A stretch of DNA of 64,000 nucleotides, taken from NCBI GenBank assembly GCA_965249615.1, contig CBDFMI010000006.1:372001-436000 (forward strand), given 5' to 3'. Source of the stretch: G963555815 sp965249615 [NCBI: bacterium]. Lineage in GTDB: Bacteria > UBA8248 > JACPRG01. The notes beneath the pieces were generated by a model. The model had not been told where the DNA came from. It did not search any database and saw only the letters and a program-made list of their open reading frames with translations. The translations under genes were made by a program, and so were the position numbers. Below, in pieces: positions 17,523 to 27,450 of this stretch (position 1 is its first letter; every line of letters starts with the position of its first letter).

Positions 17523-18628
17523 CCTCTTCCCCCGGCCCCGAGGGCTTCCTTGAGTGCGCGGACGACGTGCTCAAGATGCGAGGGGCGCAGACTCTGATGA
17601 ACCGGCAGGACCAGGTTCTGGCGGGCCAGACGCTCCGCCGCCGAAAACCTCTCTAGGGGAACCCTCGACGGCAATGGATTCCAAATGACCCGGGGGCAGA
17701 TCCCCCGCCGCCATAGGTGGCGGTGGACCCGATCCCGGTCCTTCATCAGGATGGGGAACCCCCAGGGGCAGACCCCCGGCGGGAGATCAGGGAACAGGAC
17801 CGAGAGACGCTCGTCGGAGCTCATGTGTCGAAGGTAGAACTCAAAGTGCTCCCGGCGGCGCATCACCACCGTCTCGGGGTCCACCCATTTCATCAGATAG
17901 CGGGAGAGGGCCGACATCTCTTGTCCCGCGGAACGCGGGGGCCGGGCAGCGATGTCTTCAGACCATCCCCGCACCGTGCTTGAGCGCAACAACCAAGGCC
18001 GTGGAGACCACCCCACCATCATCTCCAAGGGACCGACGAGTCGGTTCAAAAGAGGCGTGATGGCGGGACGAGATCGAGGGGTGAGGGGAGTGGGGAAGTT
18101 CGGCACGTCAGCCCCGAAGACTGCCAGGCCCCCATCGGGAAAAGGGAGTGTCTTTCTTAGGCTGAAGATCCCCGCATCTCCCTGGGTTCCGAGAAAGTGT
18201 TCCCCCGCCCGGCTGAAGAGGCCGTGGGCGTTGTCCTCCACCAGGAAGAGGCCGTGGCGGCGGCAGACCTCCCGGGCCACCTCAAGGGGTTGGGGAAAGC
18301 CGAAGTAGTGGATGACCAGAAGCCCTCGAACCCCGGCCTCCACCTGGGCCGAGAGCCCCTCTCCATCGAGTTGAAGGCTGTGATCAATGGGGTAAAAGAC
18401 CGGCCGGATGCCCCGGCTATCCATGGCCGAAAGCACCGAAGAGCAGAGGTAAGCTGGAACGAGAAGCTTATCTCCTCTTTCTAGCCCCAGGGTTTCCAGC
18501 GCAAGGGACAGGGCGGTTCGACCGTTGGAGACCCATACGTGTCTTTGACCGTCCACCACCCCACCCAGGCCACGGGCCGCGAGTCTTTTTTTAGGCCAAG
18601 ACCAGACCGGGTCGGCAGAAACGTACAT
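17519..18628 (-). CDS. DegT/DnrJ/EryC1/StrS-family PLP enzyme
   Basis: This 369-residue protein resembles sugar aminotransferases and dehydratases of the DegT family. It has VWVSNGRTALSLALETLGL, LLVPAYLCSSVLSAM, FLVEDNAHGLF (Asp that contacts the pyridine nitrogen) and GIFSLRKTLPFPDGG, where the Lys of SLRK is the likely PLP-binding lysine. The C-terminal half is more divergent. In polysaccharide loci such enzymes make amino sugars, but some relatives have other roles, so the substrate is open. The ATG is at 18626-18628 with GGAG upstream. Confidence 0.75.
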   Translation of the reverse strand: MYVSADPVWSWPKKRLAARGLGGVVDGQRHVWVSNGRTALSLALETLGLERGDKLLVPAYLCSSVLSAMDSRGIRPVFYPIDHSLQLDGEGLSAQVEAGVRGLLVIHYFGFPQPLEVAREVCRRHGLFLVEDNAHGLFSRAGEHFLGTQGDAGIFSLRKTLPFPDGGLAVFGADVPNFPTPLTPRSRPAITPLLNRLVGPLEMMVGWSPRPWLLRSSTVRGWSEDIAARPPRSAGQEMSALSRYLMKWVDPETVVMRRREHFEFYLRHMSSDERLSVLFPDLPPGVCPWGFPILMKDRDRVHRHLWRRGICPRVIWNPLPSRVPLERFSAAERLARQNLVLPVHQSLRPSHLEHVVRALKEALGAGGRG

Positions 18629-18632
18629 AGAT

Positions 18633-19799
18633 TCAACTCCGCGAGGTCCCCACCCTGGTTTTCCACCAATGGCGGGTGTGCCCCAGAATGTCCCGGCGAA
18701 CCCTCCGGGCGATAGGGCTCCGTCGCAGACGCCCTCGAAGGGTCAGGCCCGCCGCATAGGAGCGAAGGGCCAGGATGCTCCGTGCCTCTCGGCGAGCGAC
18801 AATCAAGCGATAATTCTGGCGTCTCCCAGAGCACCACCTGTCCTTGTAGGCCTCGTCCCCTTTCATGAAGTCGAACTCACCGAGGCCTTGGCGAAAGGCG
18901 TCTTCCAACAGGAGATAGAGAAGGCAGGTCCCTGGCGAATAAGGAGCGTAGAGAGGGTCAAAGCCTGGAATGAAGTAGTGGGAGGTGTTTTGAAACTGGA
19001 AGGAATAGCTGAAGGCGATGGGCCCTCGACGGCCCCGCAGTAGGGAGAGACGGAGCCAGCCGCGCTCGGCGAAGCGGCGGGCGACGTCTGCATAGAATTC
19101 GTAGGCGCCGTTGTTCGAGAATCGGCTGCTCGTGTACCGCTTTCGCCACCGGGCCTGGTGAAGGGTTCGGGCCTCTTGGAGAAAGGGGGGGAGCTCTGCG
19201 GCGTGAAGACAGTGCTCCATCTGAGCCCCCTGTTCCGATTTCAGGCGTTCGAGGCTTCGGTGCGCATGCTGACGCAGTTTTCGCGAGCGGCCCGATAGAT
19301 ATTCCTCCCAGGAGGACTCGATGGTCAGATAGGGGCAGCTCAAGCCTGGCCGCAATGCGAAAGCCAGACCGCGCTCCTCCAGGGCTTTTTTCCGTTGGGC
19401 CACCCCGCAGGCATCCAGAGGGATGTCGTTGAGATCGATGAGGGTCCAGTCCGACCTTCGGTCCAACAGAAAATCCAGGACCGCGCCAATTCCTTCGGCT
19501 CGCCGGTGGTCTTCAACGAGGAGATCCAAGTAGTCTGCCCCTCGGCGCCCCACGAATCCGACGACGTTTCCTACCCCGGCTAGCCGGTAGAAGGCCAGGG
19601 GGGCGACACCCGCCACCCGGTCTCCATCCTGAAGGATCAGTGTGTAAAGCTGGTTTGGAGCGCCGAAGTGGGCCCACCAAGTCGTCACCCACTCGAAAGT
19701 CAAAAAAGGCCTGGGAGCCCGGCATCGAGGAACGAGGGCGTCCCAGGCCTCTCGGTGAGGAGCGAGGCCTTCTGGCCGCTCAATGGGTGTCGCCTCCAC
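18633..19799 (-). CDS. GNAT/FemAB-like acyltransferase (CelD/BcsL-type)
   Basis: This 388-residue protein carries the double-GNAT style fold of the CelD/BcsL and FemAB-like families. It has FLTFEWVTTWWAHFG near the start, SGRSRKLRQHAHRSLERL in the middle and SYSFQFQNTSHYFIPGFDP, followed by FDFMKGDEAYKDRW near the C-terminus. Such proteins occur in exopolysaccharide clusters and probably acylate the polymer or an intermediate. The GTG start lies within the end of the upstream ligase gene, about 100 bases of overlap, with GAGGG before it. Activity on polysaccharide is inferred from context. Confidence 0.75.
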   Translation of the reverse strand: MEATPIERPEGLAPHREAWDALVPRCRAPRPFLTFEWVTTWWAHFGAPNQLYTLILQDGDRVAGVAPLAFYRLAGVGNVVGFVGRRGADYLDLLVEDHRRAEGIGAVLDFLLDRRSDWTLIDLNDIPLDACGVAQRKKALEERGLAFALRPGLSCPYLTIESSWEEYLSGRSRKLRQHAHRSLERLKSEQGAQMEHCLHAAELPPFLQEARTLHQARWRKRYTSSRFSNNGAYEFYADVARRFAERGWLRLSLLRGRRGPIAFSYSFQFQNTSHYFIPGFDPLYAPYSPGTCLLYLLLEDAFRQGLGEFDFMKGDEAYKDRWCSGRRQNYRLIVARREARSILALRSYAAGLTLRGRLRRSPIARRVRRDILGHTRHWWKTRVGTSRS

Positions 19800-21340
19800 T
19801 GGCGAACCCTCGGCGCAGCGGGCAGGTGCGCAGTGGGAGAACGTTTCTGCAAGCTGACGGCCACCTTTTCCTGAGCCGTGCGGGTCGCAATCCTATGGAT
19901 GGCCATGATCAGCCCCAGGTTGTAGTAGAAGAAGAGCTGCAGGAGATTGTTGCCCCCATAGCTCGGGAGCCCGACGGCCATCAGTGCAGCGAGCACGGAA
20001 ACGTAGCTGACGAGGAGGGCCTGTGAGACCTGCCGGAGGTAAGGCGTGGGTGCTTCCTTGAAGTTTCGGTGGGCCCGCCGGAAGACCAGGAACAGGAGGT
20101 AGATAAAAAGGAGAAACGCGATGATCCCGTGGTCCACAAGGACCTGCATGTACTGATTGTGGACTCTTCCCGCAGGTCCCCCGATTCCCTGCAACCACTC
20201 GCCAAGGGGAACGCGAGCGCTCCTGATAAACTCGGGATTGGAGAAGAGCTCCAAGCCGAACCCGTTTATCCCGTAGCCCAAGAAGGGGTGCCTGAGCCAC
20301 AGTTGAGGAGCGATTTCCAAGAGGACCAGCCTGCCGAACGTGCTGCTGTCGTCAGCGGTCTGCGGGCTATTAATGTAAGACTGGATCGAGTTCGTAATCT
20401 CAGAAACTTGAGGGGCAACGATCTCCACCGTGAAGGCCAATATGACAATCGAGATCACCAAGACGCCCAGTTTTCGAGTGATCCCGCGGAGAAAGAGGAG
20501 ACCGACCATCCCGGCGGTAAAGGCCAGGAACATCGTTCGGGAAGACGTCTGCGAAAAGACAAGAAGGACAAAGGGGAGAACCGCATAGGTCCAAAACCGG
20601 CTCCGAAACGTGAGAAGCATCAGCCAGGTGGCCGAGATGAGAAGGGGGATCGAGTTGGGACCAAGCTTGAAACTCTTCAGGTTCACGGCAAGCCCTGGGG
20701 CTCCGGACAATGTGTTTCCGAAAATAGGCTGTACCCCGAAAGTAAAGACACCAAAATTAAGCTCATAGAAGGTGACGACCGCGAAGAATAGGCCACAAGC
20801 GACCTCTGACTGCACCAACCACCGGACGTCCTCCTCAGTCTGAACGGTTTGGATGATAAACCACATGATAAAAAAGAACTCTATCATCTGGATCGCCGAC
20901 TTTAAGGAGACGTTGTAGTACGTCCCAAGGGGATATCTGATAAGCCCAGCGATCTGGGATAGAAGGATCACCCCCATGAGGGCCCAGAAGACTTTCAGTT
21001 CTCGGGACATGGGGCCGCCTGTGCGCTGTAAACGGCCGGAGAACAAAAGATAGAGAGAGAGTAAAGCGAACAATCCGTCAAAAATGGTAATGGGACCAAA
21101 GACGTTGAGGAGACCGCGGGTGACGATAGAAGCCAGGATCAGGCCAATGAGGAGACCCTTGTAACCGATAAGGAATACAAGGGGGACGGCCATCAACAGG
21201 GCCATCCATTTCATCTGGCTGGTGAGGGAGCCGAAACTCACGCGGGAGATAAATAGAATCCCGACGATGAGGATCACCGACAGCACGATCCCCATCCCGG
21301 GCAGTCCTGTCTGTCTTCTGTTCCGAGAAGAAAGAGACAT
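19700..21340 (-). CDS. O-antigen ligase / Wzy-type polymerase family membrane protein
   Basis: This 546-residue protein has about a dozen hydrophobic segments from residue 15 to 450. The large periplasmic loop carries FLGYGINGFGLELFSN and GGPAGRVHNQYMQVLVDHG, the Wzy_C signature with its conserved His-Asn in VHNQYMQ. Such proteins join repeat units or transfer the glycan to a carrier outside the inner membrane. The last about 60 residues are polar and overlap the next gene, so the true end may differ. A second family member with a TPR tail lies at 41.2-43.9 kb, so the two probably divide polymerase and ligase roles. Confidence 0.82.
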   Translation of the reverse strand: MSLSSRNRRQTGLPGMGIVLSVILIVGILFISRVSFGSLTSQMKWMALLMAVPLVFLIGYKGLLIGLILASIVTRGLLNVFGPITIFDGLFALLSLYLLFSGRLQRTGGPMSRELKVFWALMGVILLSQIAGLIRYPLGTYYNVSLKSAIQMIEFFFIMWFIIQTVQTEEDVRWLVQSEVACGLFFAVVTFYELNFGVFTFGVQPIFGNTLSGAPGLAVNLKSFKLGPNSIPLLISATWLMLLTFRSRFWTYAVLPFVLLVFSQTSSRTMFLAFTAGMVGLLFLRGITRKLGVLVISIVILAFTVEIVAPQVSEITNSIQSYINSPQTADDSSTFGRLVLLEIAPQLWLRHPFLGYGINGFGLELFSNPEFIRSARVPLGEWLQGIGGPAGRVHNQYMQVLVDHGIIAFLLFIYLLFLVFRRAHRNFKEAPTPYLRQVSQALLVSYVSVLAALMAVGLPSYGGNNLLQLFFYYNLGLIMAIHRIATRTAQEKVAVSLQKRSPTAHLPAAPRVRQWRRHPLSGQKASLLTERPGTPSFLDAGLPGLF

Positions 21341-21352
21341 GGGCGGAGGGAT

Positions 21353-22793
21353 CTAACCTAGATGAGCGGCCTCGCCCCCCAGATCTCTCATGGATTGGTG
21401 AGGCGTCTTCAACAGACGGTCGCCCATCTCTAGGGTCAGGTTTAGCCCGGAACGCCACAAGGGGGTCCCCAGCCCAGCCCGACGGGTGACGAAAATCTTC
21501 TTGTAGACCCGGGCCATGAGTTCCTTAAGAAGGTCGGAGTGGACCCTGTACGTGGGGCAGTCTTTGTAGTGGGGGATGTCGAATTTATCGCACCAGTTGA
21601 AATTGGGGGGCAGAATCCCCTTCTCCCGCAGCTCCCGGTCGAGGCCCGTGGCGGGATAGACGACCGTGCCGAAGCCCATGACCAGTTCTTGGTAAGTCAG
21701 CTTCAGCTTCCACATCATGTGGATGGTCTTCAGGGCGTCCCGTACCGTTTCTCCCGGGTGACCGAAAAAGATGGAGGAGCGGGCGGCGATCCCGGCCGCC
21801 TTGACGTTGGTGATAGTCTCCTCGATTTGCTTCCGGGTCTGGTGCTTCTTCATCAGCTTCAGCACCCGGTCGCTTCCCGACTCCACACCGAAGGAGATCA
21901 TCCTGCATCCCGCCTCTCTCAACACCGGCAGGATTTCGGGCTTGATGGAGTCGATCCGGCTGTAGCAGCCCCAGTTCACCTTGATCTTCCGCCGGTGGAT
22001 CTCCTCGCAGATGGCCAAGACCCGCTTCTTGTCAAAGAGGAAGAAGTCGTCGTAGATGAAGATCCAGTTGAAGGCCGGATAGTCGTTTGTGATGACCTCC
22101 ATCTCGTCCAGCGTGCGCTCGGGGGAGTGGCTCCGCACCCTTCCCCCGGACATCTCCCGGGCCGCACAGAAGGTGCATGGGTAGGGGCACCCTCGGCTGG
22201 TGGACCATGTGGATGGCCTGGGGAGTTGTTCCCGTGGGCATGAAGAGGTTGTACTCGTCAATCTTGAAGAGGTGACGGGCGGGCATGGGAAGGTCATCGA
22301 GGCTGCGATTGAACTCCCGGGGCCCTGTCTGCACGAAGTTGCCGTTCTCCCGGTAGACGATCCCCTTAATATCCTTGAAGCACATGTCCCCCTGAATGGC
22401 CTTGCAGAGGTCGACGATAGCCTCCTCCCCTTCGTGGAGGACGATGACGTCAATCTCTGGGATATACCGCAGGGTTTCGTCGACGGTGAGGCTGACGTGC
22501 ACTCCGCCCATGATGACGGGGACGTCTCTCCACTTTTTCACCCACCGGGCCATGTCGAAGGCGTAAAAACGCTCGTGGGAGTTGCAGGTGATCCCCACCA
22601 CTTCCGGCTGCTGTTCCTCCAGCGTGGCCCTAAAATTCTTTTCCAGGCTGTCCGGAGGGCACAGCATCTGGTCCGTGGCGTGGACGTCATGCCCCCCTTG
22701 CAACAACATGGCCCCGAGGGAGGCCAACCCCAGGGGATACCCGTATCCTTTGGCGCTGAACCAGGAATATGGCTTAGCCAGTAGGACTTTCAT
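21353..22793 (-). pseudogene. B12-binding radical SAM protein, frameshifted at the Fe-S motif
   Basis: The N-terminal half is a cobalamin-binding domain (MKVLLAKPYSWFSAKGYGY, VPVIMGGVHVSLTVDETL, VIVLHEGEEAIVDL). The frame shifts at about 22185-22200, just before the radical-SAM cluster motif GCPYPCTFCAAREM, which lies in the second frame. The rest of the core follows with FIYDDFFLFDK, ISFGVESGSDRVLKLMKK and IFFGHPGETVRDALK. The intact protein would have about 480 residues. Related enzymes catalyse methylations or carbon-skeleton changes on lipids and other poorly reactive substrates. The target here is unknown. Confidence 0.8.
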
Positions 22794-23886
22794 GACTATT
22801 TTCCCTCTCCCCAGAGATGGTCCGCTCGAGGATGGCTTTCAGGCGCCGTCCCAGCGCAGATGGGGTGAACTCACTATGGACAAGATTATAACCCCCTTGG
22901 GCCAGGGATGCACGAAAATTTGGATCCTCTGAAAGCTGGATGATCCTCTGGGCCAAGCCCTCTGGGTCCTTTGGGGGACAAACGAGCAAGTGCTTTTCGT
23001 CTTCGAATACCTCTTGAATAGCGGGTGAATCCTCAGTAATTAGGGCCTTTTGCATTCCCAAGGCCTGAAAGACCTTGGTCGGTATGACCCGCTGGCTCTT
23101 GGCTGTCCCGCCAAAGATCCCAAGACACACGTCAGCCTCAGCCACCTCTTCAGCCAACCTTTGTAGAGGCACCAACGGGAGCAAGCAAAGGTTGGGCAAC
23201 CCCAGCGTTCTCACCCGGGCCTCCACCTGGGGAAAGGTCTGCCCCCCACCCACCAGCTTGAAGACGATCTCCCTCCGGTCCCTTAAGAGGGATGCTGCCT
23301 CGACGATGTACTCCACCCCATGGAGGGGCACATACGTCCCCGTGAAAACTACCCCGAAGGTGCCTCGCTGTGAATGATGTTTTCGGGGACTAAAGATGCT
23401 CTCGTCAACTCCCACGAAAAGGGTTTCTAGTTTGGAGGCCTCCAGGCGAAAGGCCTCCTGGTAGTGGGAGCCGTGGGTGTGGGTGTCGGCCAAGACCACA
23501 TCGGCCCTTCGCAGGGACCACCGATCGAGAAGGAACTGGCCCAGGGCGGCAGCGCTTTTGCGGGGGATCCGCCCGCGGTCCACGACTTGAGTCTCATAAA
23601 GGGAGACGAACGGATCGAACACGAGGGGTTTGTGGTATGCCCGGGCGAGATTCACGAGGAGGGGCATATTTTTCTGATTCATCTCGGGGACGATCAGGGC
23701 GTCGCATTCCCTGAGATGCCCGTTCTGTCTCCGAAGGAGCTGCCAATAGCGGCTCCACACGCGGCGGCCCTCACCGAAAGGCACATTGTATTCTAAGACA
23801 TCGACGCCGTTTTGCCGCAGGCCCTCCCGCAGGATCTTGTTCCGCGTGAAATTGGGATCATAGGAGCCCACGTAGGCAACTTTCAT
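22774..23886 (-). CDS. Glycosyltransferase family 4
   Basis: This 370-residue GT-B protein begins MKVAYVGSYDPNFTRNKIL; the ATG at 23884-23886 is chosen because a longer reading would invade the flippase gene. Conserved parts include LADTHTHGSHYQEAF, FGVVFTGTYVPLHGVEYI, FKLVGGGQTFPQVEAR and a donor-site region with IPTKVFQALGMQKALITED and CPPKDPEGLAQRI. The nucleotide-sugar Glu pair is less canonical than in the other members. It overlaps the radical-SAM gene by about 20 bases. Confidence 0.82.
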   Translation of the reverse strand: MKVAYVGSYDPNFTRNKILREGLRQNGVDVLEYNVPFGEGRRVWSRYWQLLRRQNGHLRECDALIVPEMNQKNMPLLVNLARAYHKPLVFDPFVSLYETQVVDRGRIPRKSAAALGQFLLDRWSLRRADVVLADTHTHGSHYQEAFRLEASKLETLFVGVDESIFSPRKHHSQRGTFGVVFTGTYVPLHGVEYIVEAASLLRDRREIVFKLVGGGQTFPQVEARVRTLGLPNLCLLPLVPLQRLAEEVAEADVCLGIFGGTAKSQRVIPTKVFQALGMQKALITEDSPAIQEVFEDEKHLLVCPPKDPEGLAQRIIQLSEDPNFRASLAQGGYNLVHSEFTPSALGRRLKAILERTISGERENSHESPTG

Positions 23887-25320
23887 CGTGTGCCCCCCAA
23901 TGCCAATCTGATCTTCCACACCTCAGAGAAGAGCCCCGGCTTGAACAGGAACAAGGTCCCGGAAAAGGAGACCAGGAGAAAAACCGTTGCCGCGGGCAGT
24001 TGCCAATACCAGGTGTCCGAGAGGAAACCCTTGAGAGCCTGCTGAAGGGCCAGGCACCCAGCCCCCAGAAAGATGGGCCAGAGAAACGTCCACACTTGGC
24101 GCTGGAGAGCCATGGTCTTCAAAAGTCTGGACATGACCCACGAACCCAGGCATGACGCTTATCATGGCCACCCAGGCCACGCCCTGGACCCCAAAGAACG
24201 CCGCCGCCGGGTAGAGCAGCAGAATCATCAGGAGGGCCTGGCTCAGGACCGGTTCCCGGTTGGCCTGGGGAACGCCCAGGGCGTTCAAGGCGGGGATGCT
24301 GACGGCGCTCACCGCCCGCTGAAAGCCATATAGGGACAGGACCTGAACGAGGGGGACGACGGGCCTCCAGCCTTCCCCCCAGATGAGGGGGATGAGGGTT
24401 GGGGCCGCTGCGATGAGCAGGATAGTGGCGAAGACTGCAAAGGCCAGATTGATCTGGTTAATCATGAGAAACCGGCTCTGAAACTCCTCCCGGTTTTCGC
24501 GCAGTTTTGCGTAAAAAGGAAATACCACTCGAGCGAGGGACATCTTTACGATCGTGGGCAAAAAGTTCCCCACGGTGAAGGCGATAGCGTAGAAGCCGAG
24601 GTCTTGAGTCGTCAGAAATTTAGCAACGGCAAAATTATCAAGGTTTTTGATCGAGAAGGAGAGGACCCCCAACAGGAGAATGTGTCTACCGTAGACCCAC
24701 AGTTCCCGGGCGAGGGCCCTCTCCGGGCGACCCCGGATGGCCCGGCCCCAGGCCCGCCAGAGCAGGACCCCGCTGACGGCGGTCCTGAGCAGGTATCCTC
24801 CCACCAGGCTCCAGACCCCCCACCCGCTCAGGGCCAGGGTCAACGCAGTGAGGAAATACGCCACCGCCGCGCCCACGTCGGGCAGCATCCGCTTCTTGTA
24901 TTCCATGTTTTTTTGCAGGAGGGCGGACGGGACCACGGCGACGGCCTGAAGGATCAAAACGAGCGAGAGGACCATGATGACCGGCCTCAGCCTGGGGTCG
25001 TCAAAAAGGCTGGCCATAGGCCCTGCAAGCCCAAAGGCCAGACCTGCCAGGGCGAGACTCAGGGGAAGGGTCACGACCAGGGCTGTGAAGGCCGCGGCCT
25101 CTACTCGGTCTCTTCGCTGGATCAGGGCAGACTGGAAACCGAGATCGGTGAGCAGGCCTATCAGGTGGACGGCCAGGAGGGCTGCCGCCATTAGGCCGAA
25201 GATTTCAGGGCCGAGGATCCGCGCCAGGACCACCAGGCTCAAGGCGTCCATCGCCTTGGCCAGGACGCCCCCCGAGGACGCCCAGAAGAGGGGCGTGAGG
25301 AGGCCTTTCTCAGTCGTCAC
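23883..25320 (-). pseudogene. Polysaccharide flippase (Wzx/MOP superfamily), C-terminal frameshift
   Basis: Starting MTTEKGLLTPLFWASSGGVLA, this membrane protein has the MOP-exporter layout: repeated hydrophobic helices and FGLMAAALLAVHLIGLLTDLG, ending with VQGVAWVAMISVM. The last two helices (FLWPIFLGAGCLALQQALKG, VFLLVSFSGTLFLFKPGLF) are in another frame down to 23883, so there is a one-base shift near 24135-24150. Restored length is about 478 residues. It would flip lipid-linked repeat units across the inner membrane for Wzy polymerisation. Confidence 0.8.
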
Positions 25321-25424
25321 CTTGCTGAACCCCCTTGAGGCGGAGAAACGGCACTTGCATTTTCAATTCTTCCGGGCGGCCACGAGGATCAGGTCTCCCC
25401 ACTCCCTAATGATTGGGAGTTTGA

Positions 25425-26114
25425 TCAAGAGATGCTTTTCAAGGATACCGAGAATCCATTCCTCTCGAGAAGTTTTAAGAAATCCTCGCGATCATAGTTG
25501 AAATGCGGATATCCCCTTTCCGCTCTCCTGACACCCAGCATTCGCTTTAGAAACGACGTCGGGTATTCGAAAAACTGAGTGACGTAGTTTCGGCGATTGT
25601 CCGTGGAAATGACAAGACGTCCTCCCCTCTTCATCACCCTCGCCAGTTCCCCAAGCCCTTTTTCATCGTCCAAGAGATGCTCGATGACCTGGCGGCACAC
25701 GACGTTGTCAAACATGGAATCGCCAAACGGCAAATCCTGCATGTCGCAGCTGCAGAACCGGACCACGCGGACGTCACCTTCGTGCAGGACCCTCTTTTTA
25801 GTTTCCAGGAGCGTTTTTGGGGAAAGATCGCTAGCAAGGATCAGGGGATGCTTTTGAAGCCTAGAGAGAAAAGCCACAGGGGGACCGTTTCCGCAGCCCA
25901 CCTCAAGGACATTCGTCCCGCCTTTAAAGTTGAGCTGCCGCGAAAATCCATCAAATTTCCTGGGAAAAAACCTGCACCCGACCATGCTTTGTGATGGGTG
26001 ATAGGCCACCTCCAGGGCGCGCTTCTCATAGATCTCCAGAAGCGATCTGGTCTCCTTGGAACCCTGGGATTGGTCAGGCTCCCTTCTCGTCTTTTGGGTC
26101 GTAGACCTGGCCAC
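25425..26114 (-). CDS. SAM-dependent methyltransferase (class I)
   Basis: This 229-residue enzyme has motif I NVLEVGCGNGPPVAFL, LASDLSPKTLLETKKR, the acidic motif CSCDMQDLPFGDSMFDNVV and LARVMKRGGRLVIST. This is the ubiE/Methyltransf_11 pattern. It is the first intact gene after the flippase and probably acts on a lipid or sugar intermediate of the locus. The substrate is not inferable. Confidence 0.82.
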   Translation of the reverse strand: MARSTTQKTRREPDQSQGSKETRSLLEIYEKRALEVAYHPSQSMVGCRFFPRKFDGFSRQLNFKGGTNVLEVGCGNGPPVAFLSRLQKHPLILASDLSPKTLLETKKRVLHEGDVRVVRFCSCDMQDLPFGDSMFDNVVCRQVIEHLLDDEKGLGELARVMKRGGRLVISTDNRRNYVTQFFEYPTSFLKRMLGVRRAERGYPHFNYDREDFLKLLERNGFSVSLKSIS

Positions 26115-26129
26115 CGGAGAAATTCCTCT

Positions 26130-27450
26130 TTAGGGACTGGAAGAACCCCCTCCCGAAACTGTCTTTTGAGAAGAGGAGACACGGTTGTCCTGGGTTGTGG
26201 TGCTGCTGATCGTTTCGAGGGCCGCTAGAATCTTTTGTGCCCGGCGATCCCAGGTGAAATGTTCCTCGATCTCTTTCCGGGCGGTCGTGGCGATGCGACG
26301 GGCCAACGTCTCGTCTTCGGCCACCCGGCGGATCCCAGAGGCCATCGCTTGGGGGTCGCCTGGCTGCACCAGGACGGCGTTTTCCCCGTCGCGGAGAATC
26401 TCTTTAATGCAAGGCAGGTCCGACGCGACGATGGGCCTACCGCTCGCCATATACTCGAACTGCTTGAGGGATGAGGCCACGCGGCCACAGTGCCCGTCGT
26501 CCTGAAGGGGCAGGACAAAGAGATCGGCCTTGGTCATGTAATTTTTCACAAATCTAGGCTCCACAAACCCCTGGAAGGTCACCCGATGGCTGAGACCAAG
26601 GACCTGGGCGAGGCCTTTGAGCCGGTTGAAATCGGCGTCATCCGGAAGACCTCCGACTACGAGGAGTGAACACTCGTCCGGCAGATGGGCTAAGGCACTG
26701 ATGGCCACGTCCACCCCCCTATTTGGATAGAGATGTCCGATATAGCCGATGGTCTTCTGGCTCCCCCGGGCGAGGGGTTTCTCCGGGGGGCATGAGCCGC
26801 CTAAGTCGGCGCCGTCATGGGCCACTTCAACGCGTTCCGGCTCAACCCCCATCTCCTCCACGATGTGGTCCCTAAGGCCCTGTGTGATGGCCAGGATCTG
26901 TTGTGCCCCGGCGTAGACCCGTCGCTCCTTGCGTTCATAGCGGCGGCGGATCCAGTTTGGAAAGCGTCGGTGACTCACCCCCATGGGGAGGCTAAAAAAG
27001 GGGCGAGCTATCGTATGTGCCTCATAGATGATCTTCATGGCAAAGAAACGTCTCAAAAAGACGAACAGGTCCGCAAAAATGAGGTCCCGTGTGTAGATGA
27101 CGGGCTCAAAACCCTGACGCCGAAGGTGGAGAAACAGGCCGATGGCCCTGAGGACAACCGCCGCCACAAACACCCGGTTAAAAAGGAGTCTCGACAGATG
27201 GCCTCCCGTGAATGGGACGCGGAGGGCGTGGATTTTCAAGTGCTCCTTCCTCTGAAGACCGTAGAACCTCAAGCAATCGTCCACAGATATCCGGCCAGAC
27301 TTCCTCAGGATGAGGTGAACAGTGGCCCGACCGCTTCGTGCCAAGGCCGAGCAGGTCCGCATCCGCTGAATGGCGTTCGCCCGGGGAGAGGGGAAGTCCA
27401 TGTTGGCGTAGAGAGTAGATGATGGTGTGCATAGACTGATCTCTCGCCAT
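26130..27450 (-). CDS. Glycosyltransferase family 4, start region probably frameshifted
   Basis: The body is an intact GT-B enzyme of about 430 residues: YANMDFPSPRANAIQRMRT, QQILAITQGLRDHIVEEMG, KTIGYIGHLYPNRGVDVAI, VTFQGFVEPRFVKNYM and a donor site with SLKQFEYMASGRPIVASD. The best start, ATG at 27448-27450 directly after the upstream TAG, reads MARDQSMHTIIYS in another frame. A one-base shift near 27415-27425 would join it to YANMDFPSP. Otherwise a GTG at 27488 or an ATG at 27401 would have to be used. The C-terminus is Ser/Thr-rich and is followed closely by a methyltransferase. Confidence 0.78.
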